A stretch of DNA of 64,000 nucleotides, taken from positions 186,001-250,000 of the forward strand of contig NZ_CANLYD010000001.1 in the NCBI RefSeq assembly GCF_947495315.1, read 5' to 3'. This stretch comes from an uncultured Aquimarina sp. (GTDB taxonomy: Bacteria; Bacteroidota; Bacteroidia; Flavobacteriales; Flavobacteriaceae). A program made the position numbers and the translations under genes. Position 1 is the stretch's first letter; each line of letters starts with the position of its first letter. This document shows positions 1 to 8,244 of this stretch, piece after piece. The notes under the pieces were generated by a model. It saw only the letters and a program-made list of their open reading frames with translations, made no database searches and was not told the origin of the DNA.

Positions 1-734
1 ATGGAACTAGTGTAGATGAGAATGGGAATAAATTTGTTGATCGTACGGGTGGATCTCTAGCATTTTCAGGACAGAGAGCTGTAGAAGGTTTTTCTGTAAA
101 TACTTGGTATTTAGTTCCTTATTTAGGAGTTAATCCTCAGACAGGAGATGCAGAATGGTTAGGTGCTGATGGTAGTCCAACGACAACTCCAGTAGCTGCA
201 GATAGACGTATAGTAGGTCAGGCAAATCCTGATGTAGTCGGAGGATTTACTAATGTGTTTACCTATAAAAACTGGTCATTAAATACATTATTCAATTTTT
301 CTTTTGGTAATGATGTCTTATTAACTTCTAGGACATTTACAGAAAACCCAATAAGTGGATTCAATAAATCAACAAGAGTGTTAAATGTTTGGCAGCAACC
401 AGGAGATCAGGCTTTTATACCAAGTCCTGATAGTCCAACTATAAATACTTTTAACCAAAACTCAACGGCTCAGCTCGAGGATGGATCTTTCGTTAGATTA
501 AAAAATGTAACCTTAGCGTATACACTTTCTGATAAATATTTAGAAAAAACTTTTATTAATAAAATAAGATTATATGCTACGGCAACAAATTTATTAACTT
601 TTAAAAGTGATGGATTAGACGGATATGATCCTGAAGTATCCAATGGTTCCGATGGTTTTGATGCGGCTGGTCAAGATTTCTTTACTTTACCACAAGCATC
701 AACATATACTTTTGGACTTAATGTTTCTTTCTAA
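1..734 (+). CDS. SusC/RagA-type TonB-dependent outer-membrane receptor, C-terminal part (copy 1, cut by window edge)
   Basis: The frame is open from the first bases to the TAA at 732-734 and gives about 243 residues of the C-terminal beta-barrel of a SusC-like TonB-dependent transporter. It aligns almost residue for residue with the end of the complete SusC at 2751-5783, including the GGFTNVFTYKNW stretch and the final strand ending in aromatic F. SusC proteins import glycans across the outer membrane with a SusD lipoprotein lid. The gene is followed after 25 nt by susD copy 1. The N-terminal plug and carboxypeptidase-like domains lie outside the window. Assignment is firm; the substrate is not shown by the sequence. 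Confidence 0.95.
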   Translation, partial: GTSVDENGNKFVDRTGGSLAFSGQRAVEGFSVNTWYLVPYLGVNPQTGDAEWLGADGSPTTTPVAADRRIVGQANPDVVGGFTNVFTYKNWSLNTLFNFSFGNDVLLTSRTFTENPISGFNKSTRVLNVWQQPGDQAFIPSPDSPTINTFNQNSTAQLEDGSFVRLKNVTLAYTLSDKYLEKTFINKIRLYATATNLLTFKSDGLDGYDPEVSNGSDGFDAAGQDFFTLPQASTYTFGLNVSF

Positions 735-759
735 CAGTTTAACGAGATAATACATATAT

Positions 760-2163
760 ATGAAAACAAGTATAAATACAAACAATAAATTTAGTGTACT
801 AGTAATTTTATTAGTAGTACTACTAACAACTTCTTGCGAAGATAAAATAGAATTATTACCTGAAGATCTTACGGTTAACGAAGTTGTATTTTCCAATGGA
901 GCCTTAGCATTAGGAGCTGTAACAGGAATATATAATAGAGCACAACAGGATGATGTATTGAACGGTACACTACAATTTAGTTCAGAGTGGCAAGCCGATA
1001 ATGTAGATTTTATAGGTACGTTTACCACATTTGGAGAGATAAGGGATTATGCAACGTTGGCTGCTAATACTTCAGTTTTTGGTATGTGGGATGATAATTA
1101 TGAAGTTATCGGAGCGGCAAATTTAGTTATTGATAATGTTCCTTTAATTGAAGATGTGAGTTTTACAGCAGAGCAGCGTACGCAGGCTATAGCAGAAGCT
1201 AGATTTCTGAGAGCCTTGGTATACTTTAATATCGCTACTGTCTTTGGTCAACCTTTGCAAGTTGGAGCAGGTGAAAATAATTTGAGTGTTCCTCTTGTGA
1301 CCTCGTCAGAACTTGATCAAGAATTACCTAGAGCAACGTTAGGCGAAATATATGATTTTGTAGAATCCGAATTCTTAGCTGTTATTCCTGATTTAGCTGA
1401 TGGTACTAGAATATTAGCTAATCCCGGAGCTTGCAGAGCATTTTTGGCACGATTATACTTATATCAGGAACGTTGGGATGATGCTGCAAATTTTGCAAAC
1501 GATGTGATCAATGATTCTTTTTATAGTCTAGCAACAGATTATACGTTCTATGATTCACCTGATGCAACAGAGCATATATTTACACTGCTAAATGACCCAG
1601 TGGATGGTCAGGATTCTGGACAAGGTTTTTCTGGATTAAGTAATCCTGTACCAGAAGGTAGGGGGGATGTTCCTTTTTCCCAAAATTTGTTAGATGCGTA
1701 TGCAGAAGAAGCTGGAGACCTAAGATTTATAACTCAGACAGGAGCTGGAGCTGAAGGTCCAGATAGAATCTTTACCAATAAATTTCCTGAGGGGGATAAT
1801 AATTCAGACGATGCCCCTGTGATGAGAGTTACCGAAATGTATCTAACCAGAGCAGAAGCTAATTTAAGAGGTAATACATCTATCGGTGCTACACCGCTTG
1901 ACGATATTAATGCCCTTAGAAGTAGAGCAGGATTATCTGATTTAACTAGTGTTGATTTAGATATTATTTTAAATGAACGTAGAAAAGAGTTGGCCTTCGA
2001 AGGACAAAGACGAATGGATCTTTTGAGAAATAACCTGAGTTTAAGAAGGTCTGGTCAACCAAACGAAGCTAATTCGGCACCAGGCATGGATAAAACTATA
2101 TATCCTATACCTCAGACAGTTAGAGATTTATCACCATTTCTTGATCAAAACCCTGGGTACTAA
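760..2163 (+). CDS. SusD/RagB family nutrient-binding outer-membrane lipoprotein (copy 1)
   Basis: 467 aa. The N-terminus is a lipoprotein signal with a hydrophobic run ending in LLTTSC, so Cys26 is the likely lipidated residue. The rest has SusD features: the TPR-like helical first half (ARFLRALVYFNIATVFG, ARLYLYQERWDDAANFA) and the characteristic C-terminal NERRKELAFEGQRRMDLLR and PIPQ...QNPGY ends. SusD binds the glycan at the surface and closes the SusC channel. It starts 25 nt after the SusC stop and is surely co-transcribed. The protein differs from copy 2 (5809-7212) at only about twenty positions. A rho-independent terminator follows at 2192. Confidence 0.95.
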   Translation: MKTSINTNNKFSVLVILLVVLLTTSCEDKIELLPEDLTVNEVVFSNGALALGAVTGIYNRAQQDDVLNGTLQFSSEWQADNVDFIGTFTTFGEIRDYATLAANTSVFGMWDDNYEVIGAANLVIDNVPLIEDVSFTAEQRTQAIAEARFLRALVYFNIATVFGQPLQVGAGENNLSVPLVTSSELDQELPRATLGEIYDFVESEFLAVIPDLADGTRILANPGACRAFLARLYLYQERWDDAANFANDVINDSFYSLATDYTFYDSPDATEHIFTLLNDPVDGQDSGQGFSGLSNPVPEGRGDVPFSQNLLDAYAEEAGDLRFITQTGAGAEGPDRIFTNKFPEGDNNSDDAPVMRVTEMYLTRAEANLRGNTSIGATPLDDINALRSRAGLSDLTSVDLDIILNERRKELAFEGQRRMDLLRNNLSLRRSGQPNEANSAPGMDKTIYPIPQTVRDLSPFLDQNPGY

Positions 2164-2191
2164 TTACAATAAAATATTTTACAAAAATAAA

Positions 2192-2218
2192 GGTCTACTG
2201 AAAAGTAGGCCTTTTTTT
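2192..2218 (+). terminator. Rho-independent terminator after susCD copy 1
   Basis: Stem GGTCTACT / AGTAGGCC (one G-T pair) with a GAAA loop, followed by seven T. It lies 28 nt after the susD stop. The same terminator is duplicated after susD copy 2 at 7239-7265. Confidence 0.9.
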
Positions 2219-2381
2219 ATTCTCATATTTTAAGATCTATCTTTTTAGCAAGTGGTTAAATTTCGTAAGAAATAATCTTTTCCAATACTATAAAATGAAT
2301 TTGATAATAATATAGCATTGTCAGGGAGTGATCAAAATGCGGGTTACTAAATTAGTTAAATATTTTTGCTTCAAACAGAAC

Positions 2382-2414
2382 AACCACCTAATCTAAAAAT
2401 TAGGTGGTTTTTTG
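2382..2414 (+). terminator. Orphan intrinsic terminator
   Basis: Perfect 10-bp stem AACCACCTAA / TTAGGTGGTT with loop TCTAAAAA, followed by a T run. It lies about 165 nt after the susCD terminator with no ORF between them, so it either ends an unannotated small RNA (from about 2230) or is a relic. Confidence 0.75.
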
Positions 2415-2750
2415 TATCAGATAGTGAACGAGACCTTCAATAGATACAATTAGGGAACTTTATCTGAACGATGTTAAATTCTTTGCAACCTAGTTTTTCT
2501 AGCCGTTTGGGTAAGTTTTCTTCGGAAAAAGTAAAGTTTCTTCGGGAAAAGTAAATCCTGATAAGGGTTGCCTTACTTCATTAATTCTATTACTTCTTTT
2601 ACAGTGTAATCATAATAAGGGTGAGCAATTTCTACATAAACTTTGTTCAAGTTTTATGAAATGTAATATTTGAGTTAGCCATCAAGATATTCTAGCCATC
2701 CTTTTATGATTATACTAAGCTAATTTATATAATCTTGAAAAATTTTATTT

Positions 2751-5700
2751 ATGAGAGTACATCATTACAAATTGCTAATGTTCATGTTTTGGATGTCCAG
2801 CATTGCATTTGCTCAACAAAAAACAATCTCGGGTATTGTAACCGATGACAAAGGGTTGCCATTGCCAGGTGTAAATGTATTGGTAAAAAATACTGATAAT
2901 GGTACCCAAACTGATTTCGATGGTAATTATTCTATTAATGTAGCAAGAGGAGCTGTTTTATCATTTAGTTATGTAAGTTTTACTACCAAAAGTATCGTAG
3001 TAGGCGATTCTGATACTATCAATGTGCAACTAGTAGTTTCAGCAGCGGAGCTAGAGGAGGTTGTAGTAGTTGCTTATGGATCACAAATTAAAAAGAAATT
3101 AGTAACTAGTATTAGTACAGTTGGAGGTGATGATATCGAAAATATTATTGCAGATTCTCCCCAAAATATATTACAGGGGCAAGCATCTGGAGTTCAGGTG
3201 TTTTCTAGTTCAGGAGGTTTAGGGGCGTCACCTACCATTAATATAAGAGGTTCTGCCTCCATAACAAGTAATACCAGACCATTGTTTGTTATTGATGGAA
3301 TAACTCTTGGGGACAGTTTTACCACCTTTAATCAAGGTACTGGAGCAGGTATTAATCCTTTAGCTAGTATCAATCCAAATGATATTGAGAGTATATCCGT
3401 TCTAAAATCGGCAGCTGCTTCGGGGTTGTACGGTTCTCGAGGTGCGAATGGGGTTGTACTTATTACAACTAAACGTGGAAATAAAAATGGAAAAGTAACG
3501 GTTGATATAGACGTAAATACTTCATTTGCTACGATTACGGATACACCCGACCTATTGAACGCTCAGCAATTCATAGATTTCACAACACTCGTAAGAAATG
3601 GTTCTGCTGTATCAGCAAATCCACTAACTAGTGCAGGAGGTGAGTTTGACGCATTAGATGCAGTTTTGAGAACGGCCGTTAGTCAATCCTACAACTTTAG
3701 TATAAGAGGCGGTACCGAAAAGAACAATTATTTTATTGGAGCTACTCGTGAGGATGTAGAAGGTATAAGAATAGGTGATAATTTAGAGAGGACTAGCTTT
3801 AGATCTAATATACAGGTTAAAGCCACTGATTGGTTAACAGCGACCTTAAATGCTAATGTATCACATAATCGATTCGATAGGGTTCCTAATGAAAATAGTT
3901 TTGCTTCCCCGTATACCATAGCTATACTGCAAAGACCAGATGTAGAGCCATTTGATGATCAGGGTAATTTTACAACAGCTGGTAATGTGGGCGGAGGTAA
4001 TGTGATAGCCCAAGAAACATTAAATCTTAACTTAGCTACAACCACCCGTATTATTGCAAATGGATCTCTAGATTTTAATCTATCTTCTTTGATAGATGGT
4101 TTAAGTTTTAAACAAGATATAGGAATTGACAGAACGTTTACGGAAAATCAACAAAGAAATGTTGAGCTATTAACTCCAGGAGGATTCGCAGCAAACTCTG
4201 TTTTTCAACAAAACAGGTATATTCTTAACAGTTTACTCTCCTATAATAAAACTTTTGGAGATGCACATAATCTAAATCTTTTGGCAGGATATTCCTTTGA
4301 AGATAATCAATTAAGGAATGTGCAGACAACAGGTACAGGGTTTTTATCCGATGCGCAATTAAATATTGAGTCGGCTTCAACATTTCCTATTACCTTTTCA
4401 AGTGGTGATGCAACTAGGTTAGTATCCTCTCTAGGTAGACTAACATACGATTATGCAGACGGTAGATATATTGTAGAAGGTTCTATAAGAAGAGATGGTT
4501 CATCTAGATTTGGTGCTAATAACAGATTTGGAACATTCTGGTCAGCAGCAGTGGGATGGAATATATCTGATGAAGCGTTTATGCAGAACGTAGATTGGAT
4601 TCAGGGACTTAAACTAAACGCAAGTTATGGTACAACTGGAAACAATAGAATAGGAGTTACTAATTTTTTCCCAGCATTAGGACTTTTTGCAGGAAATAAT
4701 TATAATGGTAACCCAGGTCTAACACCTTCAACATTAAGTAATCCAGATTTACAGTGGGAAAGTACCACAACTCGAGATATAGGGTTAACAGCAGCTTTTT
4801 TTAATAGAAGATTAACTTTTAATGTAGAATATTACAACAACGTTACCGATGATTTAATTTTAGCTGTTCCTAGAGACCCAACATTTAACAATGGCTTGAA
4901 TTCAGTAAGCGAAAACATTGGAGAATTAGAAAATAGAGGTGTTGACTTCACTTTGGACGCTGTGATTTTTGATAGTGTAAACGACGGTTTTAAATGGACT
5001 TCAAGCTTAAATCTTGGATTTAATGAAAATGAAGTAACTAGTCTTCCTGAAGGAACTAGTGTAGATGAGCTAGGAAATAAATTTGTTGATCGTACTGGTG
5101 GATCTCTAGCATTTTCAGGACAGAGAGCTATAGAAGGTTATTCTGTAAATACTTGGTATTTAATTCCATATTTAGGAGTTAATCCTCAGACAGGAGATGC
5201 AGAATGGTTAGGTGCTGACGGTAACGCAACCACAACTCCAGTAGCTGCAGATAGACGTATAGTAGGTCAAGCAAATCCTGATGTAGTCGGAGGGTTTACT
5301 AATGTATTTACCTATAAAAATTGGTCATTAAATACATTATTCAATTTTTCTTTTGGTAATGATATATTACTAACATCAAGAGCATTTAATGAAAACCCAA
5401 TAAGTGGATTCAACAAAACAACAAGAGTGCTAAATGTTTGGCAGCAACCAGGAGATCAAGCTTTTATACCAAGTCCTGATAGTCCGACTATAAATACTTT
5501 TAACCAAAATTCAGCTGCTCAGCTCGAAGATGGATCTTTTGTTAGATTAAAAAATGTAACGTTAGCGTATACATTTTCTAACAAACATTTAGAAAGAACT
5601 TTTATTAATAAAATAAGGTTATATGCTACAGCAACAAATTTATTAACTTTTAAAAGTGATGGATTAGACGGATATGATCCTGAAGTATCCAATGGTTCTG

Positions 5701-5783
5701 ATGGTTTTGATGCGGTTGGTCAAGATTTCTTTACTTTACCACAAGCATCAACATATACTTTTGGAGTTAATGTTTCTTTCTAA
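2751..5783 (+). CDS. SusC/RagA-type TonB-linked outer-membrane receptor (copy 2, complete)
   Basis: 1010 aa, full length for the family. Order: signal peptide (about 1-22, ending AFAQ); carboxypeptidase-D regulatory-like domain (about 24-95, with the GVNVLVKNT...G...TDFDGNY pattern); the conserved EVVVVAYGSQIKK segment that opens the plug; the plug with the SRGANGVVLITTKRG signature; then a 22-strand-type barrel ending in F. It imports a glycan with SusD and is energised by TonB/ExbBD. The ATG at 2751 precedes a clean signal peptide. The C-terminal quarter is nearly identical to the fragment at 1-734. The neighbouring amylase makes starch-like glucans the best guess for substrate, which is an inference. 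Confidence 0.96.
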   Translation: MRVHHYKLLMFMFWMSSIAFAQQKTISGIVTDDKGLPLPGVNVLVKNTDNGTQTDFDGNYSINVARGAVLSFSYVSFTTKSIVVGDSDTINVQLVVSAAELEEVVVVAYGSQIKKKLVTSISTVGGDDIENIIADSPQNILQGQASGVQVFSSSGGLGASPTINIRGSASITSNTRPLFVIDGITLGDSFTTFNQGTGAGINPLASINPNDIESISVLKSAAASGLYGSRGANGVVLITTKRGNKNGKVTVDIDVNTSFATITDTPDLLNAQQFIDFTTLVRNGSAVSANPLTSAGGEFDALDAVLRTAVSQSYNFSIRGGTEKNNYFIGATREDVEGIRIGDNLERTSFRSNIQVKATDWLTATLNANVSHNRFDRVPNENSFASPYTIAILQRPDVEPFDDQGNFTTAGNVGGGNVIAQETLNLNLATTTRIIANGSLDFNLSSLIDGLSFKQDIGIDRTFTENQQRNVELLTPGGFAANSVFQQNRYILNSLLSYNKTFGDAHNLNLLAGYSFEDNQLRNVQTTGTGFLSDAQLNIESASTFPITFSSGDATRLVSSLGRLTYDYADGRYIVEGSIRRDGSSRFGANNRFGTFWSAAVGWNISDEAFMQNVDWIQGLKLNASYGTTGNNRIGVTNFFPALGLFAGNNYNGNPGLTPSTLSNPDLQWESTTTRDIGLTAAFFNRRLTFNVEYYNNVTDDLILAVPRDPTFNNGLNSVSENIGELENRGVDFTLDAVIFDSVNDGFKWTSSLNLGFNENEVTSLPEGTSVDELGNKFVDRTGGSLAFSGQRAIEGYSVNTWYLIPYLGVNPQTGDAEWLGADGNATTTPVAADRRIVGQANPDVVGGFTNVFTYKNWSLNTLFNFSFGNDILLTSRAFNENPISGFNKTTRVLNVWQQPGDQAFIPSPDSPTINTFNQNSAAQLEDGSFVRLKNVTLAYTFSNKHLERTFINKIRLYATATNLLTFKSDGLDGYDPEVSNGSDGFDAVGQDFFTLPQASTYTFGVNVSF

Positions 5784-5808
5784 CAGTTTAACGAGATAAT
5801 ATATACAT

Positions 5809-7212
5809 ATGAAAACAAGTATAAATACAAACAATAAATTTAGTGTACTAGTAATTTTATTAGTAGTGCTACTAACAACTTCTTGCGAAGATAAAATAGA
5901 ATTACTACCTGAAGATCTTACGGTTAACGAAGTTGTATTTTCTAATGGAGCCTTAGCTTTAGGAGCTGTAACAGGAATATATAATAGAGCACAACAGGAT
6001 GATGTATTGAACGGTACACTACAATTTAGTTCAGAGTGGCAAGCTGATAATGTAGATTTTATAGGTACGTTTACCACATTTGGAGAGATAAGGGATTATG
6101 CAACATTGGCTGCTAATACTTCAATTTTTGGTATGTGGGATGATAATTATGAAGTTATCGGAGCGGCAAATTTAGTTATTGATAATGTTCCTTTAATTGA
6201 AGATGTGACTTTCACAGCAGAGCAACGTAGTCAAGCGATAGCAGAAGCTAGATTTTTAAGAGCTTTGGTATACTTTAATATCGCTACAGTCTTTGGTCAA
6301 CCTTTGCAAGTTGGAGCAGGTGAAAATAATTTAAGTGTTCCTCTTGTGACCTCGTCAGAACTTGGTCAAGAATTGCCTAGAGCAACGTTAGGCGAAGTAT
6401 ATGATTTTGTAGAATCCGAATTCTTAGCTGTTATTCCTGATTTAGCTGCTGGCACTAGAATATTAGCTAATCCCGGAGCTTGCAGAGCATTTTTGGCACG
6501 ATTATACTTATACCAGGAACGTTGGGATGATGCTGCAAATTTTGCAAACGATGTGATTAATGATTCTTTTTATAGTCTAGCAACAGATTATACGTTCTAT
6601 GATTCACCTGATGCAACAGAGCATATATTTACACTGCTAAATGACCCAGTGGATGGTCAGGATTCGGGAGAAGGTTTTTCTGGATTAAGTAATCCTGTAC
6701 CAGAGGGTAGAGGTGATGTTCCTTTTTCCCAAAATTTGTTAGATGCGTATGCAGAAGAAGCTGGAGATTTAAGGTTTATAACTCAGATAGGACCTGGTGC
6801 TGAAGGTGCAGATAGAATCTTTACCAATAAATTTCCTGAGGGGGATAATAATTCAGACGATGCCCCTGTGATAAGAGTTACTGAAATGTATCTAACCAGA
6901 GCGGAAGCTAATTTAAGAGGTAATACATCTGTCGGTGCTACACCACTTGACGATATTAATGCCCTTAGAAGTAGAGCAGGATTATCTGATTTAACTAGTG
7001 TTGATTTAGGTGTTATTTTAAATGAACGTAGAAAAGAGTTGGCCTTCGAAGGACAAAGACGAATGGATCTTTTGAGAAATAACCTGAGTTTGAGAAGACC
7101 TGGTCAAGTAAACGAAGCTAATTCAGCACCAGGCATGGATAAAACGATATTTCCTATACCTCAAACAGTTAGGGATTTATCACCATTTCTTGATCAAAAT
7201 CCTGGTTATTAA
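5809..7212 (+). CDS. SusD/RagB family nutrient-binding lipoprotein (copy 2)
   Basis: 467 aa, same length and architecture as copy 1: lipobox LTTSC with Cys26, a TPR-like helical fold, and the C-terminal NERRKELAFEG and PIPQ...LDQNPGY signatures. It starts 25 nt after the SusC stop, the same spacing as copy 1. Differences from copy 1 are scattered conservative changes (for example DQE to GQE, QTGAGAEGP to QIGPGAEGA), as expected after a fairly recent tandem duplication. It acts at the cell surface with the SusC encoded upstream. The terminator at 7239 ends the operon. Confidence 0.96.
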   Translation: MKTSINTNNKFSVLVILLVVLLTTSCEDKIELLPEDLTVNEVVFSNGALALGAVTGIYNRAQQDDVLNGTLQFSSEWQADNVDFIGTFTTFGEIRDYATLAANTSIFGMWDDNYEVIGAANLVIDNVPLIEDVTFTAEQRSQAIAEARFLRALVYFNIATVFGQPLQVGAGENNLSVPLVTSSELGQELPRATLGEVYDFVESEFLAVIPDLAAGTRILANPGACRAFLARLYLYQERWDDAANFANDVINDSFYSLATDYTFYDSPDATEHIFTLLNDPVDGQDSGEGFSGLSNPVPEGRGDVPFSQNLLDAYAEEAGDLRFITQIGPGAEGADRIFTNKFPEGDNNSDDAPVIRVTEMYLTRAEANLRGNTSVGATPLDDINALRSRAGLSDLTSVDLGVILNERRKELAFEGQRRMDLLRNNLSLRRPGQVNEANSAPGMDKTIFPIPQTVRDLSPFLDQNPGY

Positions 7213-7731
7213 TTACAATAAAATTTTATAAAAGTAAAGGTCTACTGAAAAGTAGGCCTTTTTTTATTCTCATATTTCAAGACTTATCTTTTTAGAAAGC
7301 GGTTGAGTTTAGAAAGCATATTGCTATAATTTCTATTATAGGTTTGTTGCTCTATATCTGTTTTGATATGCGTGTTAGTTGTTTATTAAATAGGTTCCTG
7401 ACTGTGCAGAAATAACAATTTTATATTAGAAAAAAAACGTTCATTTCGACATCTAATCATCTATTGATTTCTTTTTAAAAAATTAGCCGTAAAACAATAC
7501 AGTAGCACCTTTGTAATTTATAAAATACTCTTCTTTAGTTCTATAAGGAAATGTTTATCGGTAAAGGTAAATTTTGATCAGGTTTACCCTCTTTTTTAAC
7601 TTCTATAACGTCCTTTATAAATCAATTATAAAAAGAATAGGCAAGAGATCGCCGATGATAAGTGTATAGTTTATTCTTATTGGTGATGTTATTGTTGAGT
7701 TAGCCTTCAATATACTCTTGCCTTCCTTTAA
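7213..7731. other. Intergenic region after susCD copy 2, including a decayed susC leader
   Basis: No gene is seen. The first 100 nt match the sequence after copy 1. The part from about 7560 to 7731 resembles 2520-2735, the leader of SusC copy 2: both carry a GTAAA...TTT block and a shared GAGTTAGCC-TCAA-AT segment followed by GCC-TCCTTT. This implies that a third SusC gene once began here. Confidence 0.5.
7239..7265 (+). terminator. Rho-independent terminator after susCD copy 2
   Basis: Same GGTCTACT-GAAA-AGTAGGCC hairpin and T run as at 2192-2218, so the duplicated unit included its terminator. Similarity to copy 1 continues past the terminator to about 7310. Confidence 0.9.
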
Positions 7732-7914
7732 GATATTATTGATGAGCGTAAGCGGGAACTGGCTTTCGAAGGTTTTGCTTTACACGATATAAAACGTTTA
7801 CAAAGCGCAATTGGGGTATTAAATTATAATGATAACTTTTTGGTGATGCCAGTTCCTCAGAGAGAGCGAGATGCAAATCCTAATTTAATGCAAAATCCAG
7901 GTTACGGAAATTAA
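7732..7914 (+). pseudogene. SusD C-terminal stump (third susCD unit, deleted)
   Basis: An open frame without a start codon, 60 codons to the TAA at 7912-7914, reads DIIDERKRELAFEGFALHDI... and ends MPVPQRERDANPNL..NPGYGN. This is the diagnostic end of a SusD protein (compare NERRKELAFEG and the PIPQ...QNPGY end of the two intact copies). It is clearly diverged from them, so it is not a recent partial copy. The sequence just upstream resembles a susC leader, not SusD coding sequence, so a deletion removed SusC and most of SusD. Confidence 0.85.
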
Positions 7915-8244
7915 TCAATTGAGGTTGTGTTTTTAAAATACCTAAAAAGCGGATTAGATTTCTTCTTATTAGTGAAATCAAGAAAATGATTGTGGGAGAA
8001 TTTTTTAGGTAGTTTTATGTTTATTTATTAGAAGAAAAGCAAACTGTCGCGTTTCTATGTCTGGTTTTTCTTCTTCACTGAAATAAAGAAACTTAATTTT
8101 CTTTCATAGCGAATTAAAAATTCAAAAGATATTATTGGCAGCGGAAAGGTGTAACTCCTTTTCATCCCTCCAAAAAATTACCCACTTGAGTCGTTATCTT
8201 AAGTGGGTATTTATATTTTAATAGAAATATTATACTACAATAGC
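7915..8244. other. Intergenic region between SusD stump and amylase
   Basis: Convergent intergenic region. Apart from the bidirectional terminator at 8179-8209 no gene or strong motif is seen. Confidence 0.5.
8179..8209 (-). terminator. Bidirectional terminator between the SusD stump and amylase
   Basis: A 12-bp stem TACCCACTTGAG / CTTAAGTGGGTA (one G-T pair) with a 7-nt loop. On the minus strand it is followed by AATTTTTTGG, so it terminates the amylase; on the plus strand an A/T-rich tail follows. Confidence 0.85.

Larger units (their letters stand above)
2164..2750. other. Intergenic region between the two susCD units
   Basis: No coding sequence is seen. It holds the susCD terminator, an orphan second terminator at 2382-2414, and a leader for SusC copy 2. 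The part around 2670-2735 resembles the sequence at about 7700-7732, just before the SusD stump, so both look like descendants of one susC leader. A clear TAnnTTTG promoter was not found; TAATCTTG near 2729 is the closest match. Confidence 0.6.

Noticed and set aside
699-1028. 109-aa open frame opposite susD copy 1 and its twin at 5748-6077
   Set aside because: They are antisense shadows of the two SusD genes; both exist only because susD is duplicated, and neither has signal or family pattern.
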